The notes below the pieces were generated by a model that saw only the letters and a list, made by a program, of their open reading frames with translations, had not been told where the DNA came from and did no database searches. DNA of 64,000 nt from NCBI RefSeq assembly GCF_051020985.1, contig NC_135010.1:2044001-2108000 (forward strand), given 5' to 3'. Positions 1 through 12,900 of this stretch are shown piece after piece. Within the stretch, counting starts at the first letter, position 1, and each line of letters starts with the position of its first letter. This DNA is from Nomia melanderi (taxonomy: Eukaryota > Arthropoda > Insecta > Hymenoptera > Halictidae). Made by a program: the position numbers and the translations under genes.

Positions 1-865
1 ATCATGGAAATTCATGAACTGCAGGTTGCTTTAAGAAGCTAGTATGATTATGCAATAATCTTGGTGGACTGAAGTAAGGAATGGACTATTGTCGAAATCA
101 GAAACGGTTCCTTTCTCCTATGATAATGTAAAGTAAAAGCTGATGTTATTGATTACCTTTAAAAGTGATTGTATATTATATTTTGATAGCTTAGTTTATT
201 TGTAGAAGGTGATCAACTATTTTTTTACCAGTTATAAAATAATAGAAATAATTTACATAAAGTATTCTACTAATTATCATTGAATCGAGACACTATTCAA
301 TTTCGATTAATTTTTGCTCAAATTATATTTCATATATATGTTCAGCAATTTTACCTCCATTCTATAAATAAGTATAATATAACTATCAATAAATTATTAT
401 ACAATAACAATTTTTGAATAATTCAACATTGATCTCGATTCCATTGTAAAGTTTGTTACCACAGTCCTCGTAAATACAAATATTCCGTATAAATAATTAG
501 AGATTGATCTAATAGAAAAATCACCCAAATCCTAAATCATCATTTCCATTCTCGATATTCTAAAAATATAAAATATCTACATTTTGGTGTATTAACATTC
601 TCTTATAAACTATTACCAATTTCACTGACAGTTTCTATTAATCGAGCTGCCGCCTTGAACACGAATTTCAATGAAAGTATTTAATCATGAAACAACGCAA
701 ACCAGTGACGTCATAGTTCCATGTACCCATCGAGTCGGTAACTATTCTAGAATCGTGATAGTCCACCACGATTAGTCTAGGACAATTCTCTGTATTAGAT
801 GTCAGAGTGCCGCCATGTTCCGGTTGATCGCACATTCCTCTAACTGTGGATCATTCTCGTTTCAG
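1..865. other. Non-coding sequence before the first visible exon
   Basis: A+T-rich sequence without a convincing coding exon. It ends in a 3' splice site (ttctcgtttcag, AG at 864-865), so at least its right part should be intron of the RBM24-like gene. A perfect CRE palindrome TGACGTCA sits at 706-713; a function is not shown. The 660-865 part is less A+T-rich than the left part. Confidence 0.6.
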
Positions 866-1083
866 GGTGCCACCGGGTTACGTGTATCAGTCGCCTTACC
901 TGGCGGCTGCGGCGCCAGGTGGTTTGGTACCGCTTCCGGCGACGCAGTTGACCCACGCCGCGGCGATGGCGGCGGCGTCCCAGTTCTACGAATATCAGAA
1001 CGTCGCGGCCGCGGCCGCCACGTATCCGGGGACATCGTACAATTTCGCCGAGGCGTATCCTTATACCAGCGCTGCCGCGGCTG
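866..1083 (+). CDS. Rbm24: RBM24-like gene, penultimate coding exon
   Basis: Acceptor ttctcgtttcag precedes 866; the donor GTATGT is at 1084-1089. The exon starts at the last base of a codon (phase 2) and ends after the first base of one (phase 1). It encodes about 72 residues with four Ala runs and the SQFYEYQN motif, and is far richer in G+C than its surroundings. Overlapping reading frames on both strands at 815-1344 are by-products of this composition. Confidence 0.75.
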
Positions 1084-4000
1084 GTATGTGTTTGAAAACT
1101 GTCCAGAGCAAGGACAACAACGGGCTGATACACCACCATCAGCAGCACACCGGCAGCAGCCCCGCGGTGCTGGCACAGCAACGATTGGAGAAAGCTCTCC
1201 TGCCGCCCTTTCTGCCGTCCTTGCTACGTAGCAACGGTAGAAATTCATTCGAGAACAGAACGCACTGAGAAAAAGGGGGATGCGTGCGAGGGAGAGAATG
1301 AGAGGGGCGAGACTGAGCGAAAGACTGAGCGAAAGAGAGAGCAAAGAGATCTTTGGGGACTTCCTTTTCGTAGTGCGTAGTTGTGCTCGCCAGGGTGAAT
1401 CTTTGCAAGATTCCCGCGACCTCTATTCGGACTTGCGTCTCGCGTGTAGAATGTCAAGATTACAAATGCATTTCTTCTTTTGTATCAAATGTTTCTACGA
1501 GTTTGGTATTATTTTCTAACTGATTTTTGTCGAATCTTATTTCGCTGGTTCTAAGCATGTGAGCTCGATAGCATTATCTTGGATACGGACACGTGCGCAG
1601 CAAAGTTACTTCTATTGAATATTGTTAGTGAAAGCGATGCATGTGTCGTGACAGCTATAGCATTATTCTTTTTTTTCTAATGCGTTACAAGTTAGATTTA
1701 GACGGAATTAACATTGTTTAAAATGCTGCACGTGTCGACAGCCTTGTCACGTTTTCTTAATTCAAATGTTCTCCGATTTTAAAGGTGTTACACTTTTTGT
1801 AGAAAGTGTTGCGCGATGTATATACTAATCGTATGATGTTTGTCACTTGCGGTGTAAGATTGGCAACAAGTGACTGCAATGTAGATAGATCGTTACTTTA
1901 GGTAATTTATTTTGAATTTTCATTATATAATCGTTTTGCACGTAATTACGTTGCGTTATAGTTTTGTTCACTTGTTCGTAAACTTTGTAGTACGTGATTT
2001 TTGAAATATTTGAATCCACTTGTAGTATGGTTGTCCATTAGTAATTTTTCTTAGTTACTTGTTAGTGCGTAACAGACAGAATTGATCAAATTTGATATTT
2101 TCAAAATCAATATTCGCAGTAGTATTCGTTATAAATTTTCATTCGCTGTGGATTACGTACATTTTTATTTATTGCTACAGAATACGTTCATATATTTTAT
2201 TGGAAAGTAATCTTGATATGAATTTCGAAAACAACTAGATACCACTCGAAACGGTAAATTTTTGTTGATATTTAATTTTTTCTATTGGGAGTCTTGTAGT
2301 GAACTTTTTCTGCTCGTTTCACTTGTCGCTTCTTCGAATTGAATTAGTGAATGTTCTGTAATTTTGATGTGTTTACATTGAATTGCGTCGTTCGTCGCGA
2401 TATTTTTTGCGGATTTAAACAATGATTCTCGCAATTAGCAGGAGAACTTTCTGCAATCTGGTTTTCATTGAATTACTAGGGAACACGATGTAACTGTAAT
2501 ACTTCAAATCATCTATACGGTTGCGTTTTCGTACGTTCGGAGGAATTTGATCTGACGAAAAGTATCCGCACGGAAGTTGTTTTAATTTACGCTGGAATGA
2601 TTTGCTGATAGTAAAACAGATACAAGATAAACAAAAAATGGAAACGCATCATTGCATGCTTACGCTAGCTTCGCACTCAACACGATGAATATGCAATTTT
2701 GTTAATGCTCTGATGTGCTGTCTACGGTGGTGGTGGAACAATTGTCACGATAGATGACAGTAGTCTGTAAGCTTAATTTTGCAACACTAGTGTCTTGCCA
2801 AATGTTTAAAGTTTAATTGCGAAAGCATTGAGGCATAGTGAAGAAACAGTACAAACTTCTTTTGCAGCATTTATTCATAACAAAATGGTGCAGGTAACTG
2901 TATATTGAACAAATTCTCGATCAACGTTGTTTTTATATAATTTTAAATTATTTTTCGAAGACACGTTCAATGTAAATTATATTGATAAAATTTGTTAAAC
3001 TTATCAATTTTGTTTTACTCAAAATTATCTTGTTTTCTTTATCTGATGCTGTGAAATATTATAGGTTCAAACATATTTTCGTACCTCTCGTCAAACCGAT
3101 ATATCTATTTTAAATGAACTTTACATATTTTTATTTGTATATATGTTGTACAAAAAAAAGATAAAATTTCATGTTATTGCTATGTTTATTGTTCTGAATA
3201 AGCATAGACTCATAAATTTTTTTCTCATCTGTATGTTTAATACTCAGTATTTATTTAGCTGTGCTTTTCCACGTCTTTACTGTGAAGGTTTAAGAAGATA
3301 TTTTTTCCCACATATTTTGTTTATTTTGAACTTAAAGATTTTAATAGTGGCAGGAGAATTTTGAAATGAGATATTAAAATACCTTAATTAATAATATATT
3401 TAACAAACTGTTAGATTTCATGGAGAATAATAGATGAATTGCTAAATGTTGTATGAACAGATAAAAAAAAAGAATTACAAACTTAGATTTTTTATCCACC
3501 TTTAGACAATGCTATAACAAAAACTATTCTTCTTATTGTACATATTTTAGCATAGAGACGCATGCATGACATTTATAAATTTTTTTCTCACAATACAAAT
3601 GAAAATATTTGAAACTAATTTTAAATAAATACACCAGTTTCGTAAATAGTGCAGAAATTGTATTTGATTCTATAATTATCCACAGTATTGTATTTTTCCA
3701 ATTAAATATTCATAGATTAATAGTTACATATTTATAAACTACCTATAAGCTATGCATACACCAGAGAAATTCAATCCCTCATCTTTATTCCTTGTATCTT
3801 AAATACACGTTGAATCATTGAATGACTTTACATTTTACAGGAAATATAACGAAATATTAAAGAAAAGTTGTATCTCACAGTGTCTTTAAATTCAAAAGAA
3901 GCCTAGAATGGTTTCTCGTATCTTCTCGAAGGGTTACCTGCACAAACAGATACGTGTGGTTAATTAAGTCGAATCTCAGTTTGGCATTTCCTTTTTTCCA

Positions 4001-4162
4001 GCAAACGCGGCAGCAGCTAGCTACGTGACACCGTATGCATACACGACGTTACCAGGTGCAGCGGGGTTGCCAGCAGCCGCAGCTGCAGCTGCAACGGCGG
4101 CAGGAGCGGCTTTCCCGGGTCTCCCGTACCAAACAACACCTCAAGAGGCGAGATTGCAATAG
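866..4162 (+). CDS. Rbm24: RBM24/RBM38-type RNA-binding protein, 3' part of gene (two exons)
   Basis: Exons 866-1083 and 4002-4162 join in phase (one base G + two bases CA = Ala) to give 125 visible C-terminal residues and a TAG stop at 4160-4162. The segment opens with VPPGYVYQSPYLAAAAPGG, continues with an SQFYEYQN..AYPYTSAAAA block and ends YVTPYAYTTLPG...QTTPQEARLQ. This Ala/Tyr/Pro-rich, disordered tail is typical of RBM24/RBM38 (seb4) proteins, whose single N-terminal RRM binds U/GU-rich mRNA and controls splicing, stability and translation, for example in muscle differentiation. The RRM exons are not in the window, so the RNA-binding surface cannot be checked. The family call comes from the tail and could in principle fit another Ala-rich RRM protein. 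Confidence 0.75.
1084..1268 (+). other. Open read-through extension of the RBM24-like exon (alternative C-terminus candidate)
   Basis: If the donor at 1084 is not used, the RBM24 frame stays open for 61 more codons to a TGA at 1266-1268. The extra peptide is hydrophilic and Gln/His-rich (IHHHQQHTGSSPAVLAQQ, then ALLPPFLPSLL), and the DNA stays G+C-rich through this stretch before falling off. That fits an isoform with intron retention and its own 3' end. It could equally be an open stretch by chance in G+C-rich DNA. Confidence 0.35.
1269..4001. other. Rest of RBM24-like intron
   Basis: No coding exon recognised. The left half (to about 2900) is less A+T-rich and would be the 3' UTR of the read-through isoform if that exists; I saw no AATAAA there before about 3620. 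A purine-rich stretch with a repeated gactgagcgaaa lies at 1312-1338. The intron ends in the strong acceptor cttttttccag, with AG at 4000-4001. Confidence 0.5.
4002..4162 (+). CDS. Rbm24: RBM24-like gene, last coding exon
   Basis: Phase-1 exon of 161 bases completing 53 residues and the stop. It encodes ASYVTPYAYTTLPGAAGLP, an Ala run broken by Thr, then PGLPYQTTPQEARLQ. Vertebrate RBM24 also ends with an Ala-rich stretch and a short polar Q-rich tail, which supports the family call. The Ala codons are mixed (GCA, GCC, GCT, GCG), so the run is not a simple trinucleotide slippage tract. Confidence 0.75.
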
Positions 4163-5116
4163 GAGCTGGACGAATCGCCGCGGGGGAATCGTCGAATATC
4201 GTCGCGCGCGATTTCGGCGGCGTTAAATTCGCGGTTGAAGAACTCGATCCTCGCCGTATAAACTTTCGATCTTCGCCTGTCCTCTGTATCCATCCGCCAT
4301 TTTGTAATTGGCTCACCGGACAGCCGGGGGAGCAGGACGCGAAGAAGACACCACCGTTCAAGAACGGTGACTCAAACGGCACAGTTTCTTACTAATTTAA
4401 TCTTCAATCTTCCCCACTTTAATCTTCCTTCCTACGTTCTCCTTGTTAGGGCCAAAACTGGTGCGCTCCCGGCCACCGATTACTTCGGGGCGCGGGAAGA
4501 AACGCATTGACGTTGTCATCGTTTAGAAAACTTAACGGAGCACGATGTCGATTAGAGGCTTTCAGTGGACGCGAACATTCTACGAACAGCGAACTGTACA
4601 TTTAATCGTTAACGACACGAGCGAACCGGGGCTGGAGTCTGCGAGACCTTAGAGTTAGAACACGTTCGAGTTAGGCGTACTCTATGGCAGAGTAAATGCG
4701 AAGACTAATGTTTATTCGGAATCGATGTAATCTACCTACGTCGAACAGTAAAATGGAATTCAGGACAAGTTTTTTTTAAGACGCGTTTCTTCCACCAATG
4801 TCAGTTTCACGCTAGCCGATTATTCTGTCGCGAGAGAAACGTATGACAAAGCGAAAACGATGCGAAGAAATGAAGAAAATAGAAATGACCGTGCAGATAG
4901 AAAGTCACTAGCGTGAAACAGTTTTAACAGCGAGTAGTGTTCTATTTATAACCTACATACACCATCATCGATATCGGAATTCTGTTGCAACCTTCTCGAG
5001 AAGTAAATTTTTTAAGAAAATAATTTTTATGTTCTTACGAATATTCGTTTCGAATGTTGATCGAGACTTGCGAGGTTCTTATGAACCTAGACGCACAGGT
5101 TAGATTCAGCGAACTT

Positions 5117-5171
5117 GTCGGGGTTGGAGATTTTTCTATTTTCTGCGTAAAAAATTCTTTCTAACCCCGAC
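5117..5171 (+). other. Strong hairpin in the RBM24 3' UTR
   Basis: GTCGGGGTTGGA at 5117-5128 pairs with TCTAACCCCGAC at 5160-5171 (one G:T type pair), and the inner ATTTTT and AAAAAT runs can extend the stem. Such G+C-rich complementarity is unusual in this A+T-rich DNA and suggests a folded element in the mRNA. It does not match a miRNA I recognise. Confidence 0.55.
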
Positions 5172-7080
5172 GGACTAGATAAACGTGAGTTGTGAAGTGA
5201 CCACGGAACTTTCGCGTAATTTATACTGATTAACAGGAGGGATTCTTCATTTTACGAATGATCTGACGACAACCAAGTTCGTGCACAAAGTGTTCTTATG
5301 TCGTACGTAAATTTAAATTATTTGCTAAATTGTATCTTTAAATTATTTGCGTCCATAACTATGAAACGGAATGGGAAAAAATTGTTTAAACATTCAGTTT
5401 ACGTCTGACATCGAACACTTTGCGTGATACTCGATTAACTCCGCTGGAACTAAACGAACGAAAAAGTAGGCAAGATGGTTAGATATAAATGTATTTCGAC
5501 AGGGCATTGTTAGATTCGTGAATGTGACTTGTCGTTTAGGAATATATCGTGTACCAACGATTGAAAAGGACTTTGTAATTGATTCATTAGGATGAATATT
5601 TTAGACGCTTTTAGAAACGATGATCACGTCGTAAGTGAATTAAAGTGTCGATGTTGTCTTGAACAATCGCTTAGAGGCGAAACTACTAAGTGTCTTATAG
5701 ACGATGCCTTTTTTGCGTGACTGGTTAAAGTCACCAAAACGGAGTGATCAGTGATTTGTAGTACGAATCCAATGAGGACCAATGGACGAACGAACGAGTC
5801 GGTCTTGCGAAAAATATAGGATTGCATGAAAATAATGCAATTTGTCGTTTTTACGAAATCGTCGTTGCTTCATTTTTATCCGCGTAAAAACCAGCAAAAA
5901 TTAATTTTAATTTAGTTTCAAACTTATGCTTTTGATAACGAATTGTCTCTAGAAATAGAACGACAATTTTAAATGTTTTCGTTTTATCAACGAAATAGCT
6001 GAAAACACCTTTACTTTTAAAATTCATTCCGATGTTTCCGTTTTACATTTGCTATGAAGAAGTTTGACACACGCGAGTTTAATCATTTTCTCATTGTGTT
6101 CGTAAATTGGTACTACAATGTTGGCATGCAGTTTTGCGCATGTTCTAAATACAACCCAATATTCGTATTATTAACTTTTCTAAAAGAATTTATTCAAAAA
6201 GGTGTCGATAACTTTATTTGTGTATTACGCAGGTCAAAACTAAAAACTTGCCAAGACACATGATTTTTTAAACATTTCTTTCCTAAAATGTAAAAATGTT
6301 TAATTTAACAACTTATTGTACTCAAAACTTCCGAATTGAAAATTGAAATTTAACTAAATTATAAATTCTAAAGTATAAATTTTCTTCTAAATTCTAGAAT
6401 TATTTATAAGGATAATTAGAAATCATTGATAAATGTGTCTGGTTAACGAACACCATTTTTATATTTGTTATGATTTATTCAATCAAAAATTACTATATAT
6501 TGGAAGCAAACTATTTAAAGAGCCATATTTATGAACTTCTTTTAGTTTTGGCTGTACAGAGCGCTAATAAATTTACGACGCCCTTTGAGCGTCATTCTGT
6601 ATAAAATACTGTCGACCAACGGAATGTCATGGCCTGAAGAATTCACTCGTCCAATTCTTTTAAGTGATCTGGTGCCTTAATTAGCACGACCGAATAGTTT
6701 TAATGGTTAGAAACTAGTCAGTGAATCGTTAGCGCGAAACTATTCGTTAACACGTGCATCTGGAGGGATGAAGGTGAAATGAAACGAGACGACGGAATGG
6801 AAACAGAGGAGGAATAACTAGCTAGCGATTAGGGAGACGGAGAGTCGGGCTATGAAGAATGAGACTGTCTAGTCCTAAACCCGTCGAGACCTTAGACGAG
6901 GTACACTCGATTCGTTAGAATTGTAAGTAGACGTTAATATGCATGAAGAAACGGAGGAAGAAACCAAAAGTCTTGTAAAAAGTTAGCGAAAGAGACGCTG
7001 TTAGAAAGGTTTAATCTTAAGTATTAATTATTACGTAATCGATCGATTAAGGTAATAGGAAAATAAATTAATACCATTGA

Positions 7081-7185
7081 TATTATATTATAATTATTAT
7101 TATTATTATTATTACGTATTAATTATTATTGCTATTATTTTATTATTATTATTATTATTACTATTGATAATATTATTACTATTAC

Positions 7186-7219
<34 letters not shown>

Positions 7220-7220
7220 G
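7081..7220. repeat. Interrupted (ATT)n microsatellite
   Basis: About 140 bases of ATT/TTA trinucleotides broken by single variants (ACT, GCT, GAT). It lies between the two candidate poly(A) signals of the RBM24 3' UTR, so length variation could alter the UTR length. Confidence 0.9.
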
Positions 7221-7664
7221 TCATTGATTATTCATTATTGTTCATGTACTTAACGACGAAGCGGAGAAAAAATGTGATTGGGCGAATTTATTATTTGGAA
7301 GTTACACATATCTTCCGTCGCGACGAAAGGAAGAACGAAATTCAAGTTGAAACCGTGAGAAACGCGAAGTTTCGTCACGGATACTATGATCCTTTCGAAT
7401 ATCCTATATTCTTAGGATTAATCATTGTAATATATCGTCTGTTATATCGTTCTTCAGTAATATTAATATTATACACTCTACCAATAACGTTAACGAAAAA
7501 AAAAGTAAATTATATCATCTCGAAGACAAACGAAGAAGAGAAACGGACGCGTCTTGGTCTTACAATGAATCGCGACTCTTGTTGTCTGTTGCTTTTGCAC
7601 GTCACCTGAATTCTTCGCGAAAAAACGAACACGATCTTTGATTACAGAAAAACGAAAAAAAGGA

Positions 7665-7670
7665 AATAAA
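7665..7670 (+). terminator. AATAAA poly(A) signal, RBM24-like gene
   Basis: Canonical hexamer with a downstream T-rich stretch, positioned where the base composition changes from UTR-like to A+T-rich intergenic. An earlier AATAAA at 7062-7067 could give a shorter 3' end. Confidence 0.5.
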
Positions 7671-8795
7671 ATCTCAATTTTCACAAAACTTATGTTTTAT
7701 TTCATTCTCGTTATTCCATTTTCTTTATCTCTCTCGTGTCTGATATGCTATAAACAGACATGAATATTATCTACGTAAGTTAGTAATTTTCCTATTTCCC
7801 TAAATTATACTGTAGTATTAGTATGTTTATAATTTATACAGTTACCGTTATGTTGAATTTCAATGTTGCAGCTATAAATAAGTTACCCAATAATGGAATT
7901 AAAAAGACAGTAAAATAATAAGATGCATAACCGCAAAAATGTGAATTTGATTTGCAAAAATGGTGAATACGGTCTGCATAAGGGTGAATTTGGCGTTCAA
8001 AATGTGTAGTAACAGCAACAAAGTTAATAAGCTATGTTTCCAAGTAAAATATTCCTTCATTATGTTTTATTTTTCGTTTATCTGTAAACGTTTGATATCA
8101 AATCAACAGGGTACACATATGTCAGGTTGTGAATTTGCGATCTAAAGGAAAGTATTATTCAGTTGAATAATTTATCTATTGCTTACACTTGAATTGTGTT
8201 TAATTATTTGATGCAGTGATCCGCAATATTTTATGCTTAGCGAACCTTTTGGAATATATTATGAAAATGACCTACCCCTTACGTGGGTATATAAAATTAT
8301 AGTTATTTGTAATATGACAATGGCAATAAAATTAATCGTATATAAACACTGTATGCATTACAAATTTTATACATTTAAATATAAATTATTTATCTCATAC
8401 AAAATTTCGAAAATTTGATATGAAATTATAAAAATATTATTAAATATTACAAATCATTCTGATAATCAGTGATTTAATGAATAACGAATACATGCAACTA
8501 TGCAACTTTGATATAAGCTGGACGTTGCAGTATTTTATATTTCTAAATATCTTGCAAATTGTGAAACGGGCACAGGGTGTTGTAAAATTGTATTTTAAAA
8601 ATATACCACCGTAAGGCAGTAATCGGGTTTATATAAAAGGCTTATACACAACATGTAACTCACTTTCCTTTTAATTAACTACAATAATTTTTTTTATATT
8701 TAAAGAGCATTTTAGCTTTTAAAATAAAAACAGTAACTTTAAATATAATAAACATCAGTTTCATACTAAATGGTTACTTCACATTAAATAGCTCA

Positions 8796-9045
8796 TTAAC
8801 CAATTAACTGTGGAATTTAGTTTGAAAAATCTCTCATTGTTTGCGCATTAAGATCAAACAGTAAAGTATATACTCGTCCAACGCAGAGCAAATGCTGCTA
8901 TAATATATTTGAACGAAAAACTAAAGTAAAATGAAAAAGAATTACACGTTTATCTGGAAAAATAAATAATCTATCGTTAAAAAAATTAGTACCATTTTGT
9001 GTTTTAAGATGACGTGTATACTCGCCGAATGCAGTTAACTGGTAA
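8796..9045. mobile_element. MITE, family A (TTAA-flanked), copy 1
   Basis: A 250 bp unit starting TTAACCAATTAACTGTGG and ending GCAGTTAACTGGTAA. Its inner arms carry inverted copies of an ACGAGTATA-like motif (tatactcgtcc and gtatactcgcc). The same unit recurs at 15961, 28418, 54435 and 55354. TTAA ends suggest mobilisation by a piggyBac-type transposase; no coding capacity. Confidence 0.7.
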
Positions 9046-9730
9046 ATGAAAGTTAAGGATAAAATAATTCATTTAACCCGGATAATTAAATACTGTTAAT
9101 TTTGTATTTGTTCATTCAGTTTGTAACGCAGAATAGACATATTGATGTGTACAAGAAAATTATATTAATTTTTTAGTTATAACATTATTCTTCCTTTAAG
9201 TTATCAGTTATAGCATTCAAATTTTAAATATTGTATAGTCAGCAAACCATCCGTAAACTTCTTGTATAAATTTTTTATCTGTAGTTAACATTCTACGGAT
9301 TTCTGTATAACTTTTTTAATTTCTTATTTGCCATTTGAAATTTCGAAAAATTTTCTTTATCCCTAGGCTGGAGTGCCGAGACTGTATTTGTAACGCAATC
9401 AACTTGAACAGTAAGAACTTTCTTTTTCCTTTTGCAATAGAGCGTCTGTCGTAGCTGCGGAACTCGATCTCGTTGTTTTTCATGGCTAAAGATAATCCTA
9501 ATGGCCTTGCGGTATGGGACGCTGGGCGTCGCGACGGATTGCAAAAACTAGCGAACGAGAAACTGCCCTGGACGTCTAACTTAGCGATGGAACAAAAATA
9601 ACCAGTCACGTCTTCTAGTGAAATAACTCAGCGATTTGATTCCCTTCGCAAGCCTCCATAGATATGTCATTCTTTGATGTCGTGTCAGTTAAAGTAATTT
9701 AAACAATCGTGTGGGGAAGTTCAATAACTG

Positions 9731-9934
9731 TTAAAATTGTTTTATTTTAGTTTCGGTATTTTTGTTTCGCAATTATTGATATCTTAAGAGCATTAGAAAT
9801 GATTCTGGAAATAAATAATTTCACTTGAATACTATAATAATGAATATTTGAAGAAACCAAAAATAATCTATTGTTACAATTCTTATAGGGATTACATATC
9901 GATCGTATTATATGCTTGGTAGTTCTAGTGTTAA
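9731..9934 (-). mobile_element. MITE, family B1 (TTAA-flanked), reverse copy
   Basis: Ends in GGTAGTTCTAGTGTTAA and contains, reversed, the family's internal sequence (attattgatatctta, cacttgaatactata, tatagggattacata). TTAA occurs at both candidate edges (9731-9734 and 9931-9934); the left terminus is degenerate. Confidence 0.65.
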
Positions 9935-12900
9935 AAAATTCGAAAACTATGTTGACAAAATTTCAATAAGTTATAGAATTTTTATGTGGATTTTTTATTT
10001 ATTATATTTTATTAACTTATTATGCATTATGTCCAATAATGATTAACTTTCGTTATATGAATCCAGGAGGATGTACAGAATTTAGAATTGAAAATCATAT
10101 ATTTATGATACTGGAGAAAAGTGATGTTAGATTAAAATCACGGGTAATAAAATTGTGTAATAGAAAGCGTAGTATACGTAGGTAAAACCGTTTAATTTTA
10201 CGGCTAAGAGTTAACATTCGGAAAATTATTCCATGAAATTTAGAATGAATATATAAGTTCTAATAGAAAAATTTATGATATCATAATAAATGTTCCAGAC
10301 ACTGTAAGAAAATATTCGTAGTACTAATATTTTTAAAAGAAGACTTAATCACTAAAATTCATGAAAAAGAGGAACTGATTATTATTCTAAAATTCTTGAA
10401 ATAGAATGTTTGAATATTCATAAGTTAATAAATGTAAGTTTGTTTCTGCTCATAATTTTTGGGACTGTTTGCTTAATCAAGAATTAAACAAGTAACTGCT
10501 ATAGTCAATATTCACTTACATAGAAATTTTTATTCTATTGCATTGAAGAAAAGCATTTCCATTAAAGTGTTGGTTTAGCTGTCGATTATATGGTAAACCT
10601 GAATAACAGACCACTTTTATTCTAGGCTAGTACAATTCTAATTGATGTATTAAATAAATTAAATAAAGATGTAATTCATATCTTTAAACAATTTTATAGA
10701 ATGTACAAAATCGTAAAAGTCATAAGTTTAAAAAGGTTCTCATTGACAACGCATTAGTGCACACTACGTTAGTCTATCAGTACATCATTTCTCGTGTATT
10801 GATTGTTTACTCAGTCATTTTTGTTTACTATTTTTTTTATTACTGAACTTTTTCATGTAGATAATTTTTATCTTTTATCTTACTTTCGTAAAGTACACAT
10901 GAAATCAGTCTGCTTTCGACTCTTGGATACTATATATAATAATACCTTTATCACAGTAACATAAGAGTACAATACTAAGAAACAGAAGTCTATATTATGT
11001 AAGATTTGATAAAGAAATGTATGATAAGATATTAGAAATGATTAAAGTAATTAATGAGAAGCTATGTATAACGCACTATCAGAACAATGTTTTCACACGT
11101 TACACTTAATACCGATGAATGAATCTTCATGTTTATTGGAATAGATCTGTTTTGTAACATTTATAGTGACAAAGCAATAGTTGATATTGTAACGCAGTTG
11201 ATAAACTCAATATTTAATAAATTATTTATTTCAGTAATGAAATAATATAATGAATAACAATGAGACAAGTACAGAAACGTTTCTCAATCGTAGAAATTAT
11301 AAGTACAAATATATAAGTACCGTCTGTTGTTGTAGCAAACCTGGCACTCTGGTCTGAGTGGTCAGATTTGAAGGCACATGCTTGCCTGCAGTGATTTTCG
11401 GTTCTGATATACGATTCGTTGAGGTGCTCACGCACAGTAATCGGGTCGTGCGATAGAGAGCGCAAAGATCCGTTTTCAGATTCGCTATTGGATTTTTCGA
11501 AGCGACTGTATCCGCCCCTATGACGTGCAAGTGCCAGGTTTGCTGCAACGGACGGAACCTTTCTCGCTATGAGCACAAATAGCTCAATCTGCAGTTTGAA
11601 TCGCAAAAGTTACGAACACAGAAGATAAAAGAAGACTTTATGATCTGTTTTATGGGGGAGGAGGTTCTTTTTATGTTACTAATATAGCAGATTAGGGTAA
11701 TCGTCATCAATAGGTACTTAACTATACTTTAATTTACGAAAAAAGCGCTCTTGGAGATGGTACACGGTTCTGTTCGTATATTTCGGTAGGCAGCCAACTG
11801 CGACAGCAGAACGTCGCGGCGCACCGTGCAACGTTGTCACATTGTAAGACAGAGTACGGTGTCCTCTTCCCTCCTCTAGACGGAGTGTTACTTTCTCAGA
11901 TTTCTACATTTGTGGAAGATATTTACGCCTAGACCTTTAAAACTTTCAACAATATTTTTTATCTCAAAAGATATTAATCGTATAGTTCGTTCTTCTTTAT
12001 ATCGATCAGAAAAAACTGAACTTTTTGAGAAAATTATAGTTTCAGTGTGTACACTACTTTCGAACAATATAATGATAAATAAATTTTTATTTTATCTATT
12101 TCGTTTTAAAATAATAATAAAATTAATGTGACAATACCTCTTTATATAGTTACCCCACGGTGCGACATTCCACATGTAAAGGATCGTGCGTTCGATTACT
12201 GTCGTTAGCAGGGCATAAAAATATTCATGGTTTTCTTTATAGTGAGAATGTAATATAGGTGGTGATATAGATTTCAATAATAAATATATACTAGTATGAA
12301 AAATTAAGGAATCACGATATTTTCTGTGAAAAATTGCTGATATTCAGACTGTTGCAACTTTCTGAAAAGAAATCGTAGCTCATTTTAAGACATGAAGTTT
12401 CTACTTTTATAATTCATTGTGTTTTAATGTAAAATGTTTGTATACATTATATAACCAGTGGTAATGGAAATATACCTTTTCGTTTCAAAAATTCTCTACA
12501 TTCGAACATTTCTGCAAATATTGAAAACATTCTTTTCACGATTATCTCTTCCATAAATTTGAAGATTGATGTTACTCCTCTACAATACTTCTTTAAAACT
12601 TGAAATACGATGTTTCTTACCATTTTATTGAATTATGAATGAATAGTATGCTGCCGGCATTAAAATATTCCAAGATAACATATATATATTTATAATCTGT
12701 GTCTAACGTGTAAAGGAGTGTGTTAAAAATAGGTGATGTTTGGGCGATCTGCGCAACAAAATGTTTTGTTACGACACGATTTCTTACACCCTATGGAACA
12801 AAAAATTTATGTACCATTATTTCCGGAGATGTCGGGGAAGTTATGAAAAATGCGGTTGAAGATAAGTATACGATAATGGTTATCTCATTTGTTTGCAATT

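Larger units (their letters stand above)
4163..7690 (+). other. Probable long 3' UTR of the RBM24-like gene
   Basis: About 3.5 kb after the stop has no coding exon but a clearly lower A+T content than the DNA right of 7.7 kb, and it carries a strong hairpin. Two AATAAA signals lie at 7062-7067 and 7665-7670; the second is followed by a T-rich stretch (ttatgttttatttc), as expected at a cleavage site. Long 3' UTRs are common in RNA-binding protein genes. No transcript evidence is available, so the end is inferred from composition and the signal. Confidence 0.5.

Noticed and set aside
815..1408. Four overlapping open frames of 89-160 codons on both strands around the first exon
   Set aside because: They are alternative frames of the G+C-rich RBM24 exon and its purine-rich downstream flank; only the frame with YVYQSPYL..FYEYQN has family similarity and a phase-matched partner exon.
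4017..4382. Minus-strand 121-codon frame across the last RBM24 exon
   Set aside because: Antisense to the Ala-rich exon; no recognisable domain, and the plus strand explains the coding signal.
9316..9609. Minus-strand 97-codon frame
   Set aside because: Overlaps another minus frame, no known domain and no coding-like repeat of residues; probably chance in a less A+T-rich patch.
11226..11606. Minus-strand 126-codon frame in intergenic DNA
   Set aside because: The peptide matches no family I know, a second frame of 83 codons overlaps it, and no splice or expression context supports it. Kept only as a composition patch.
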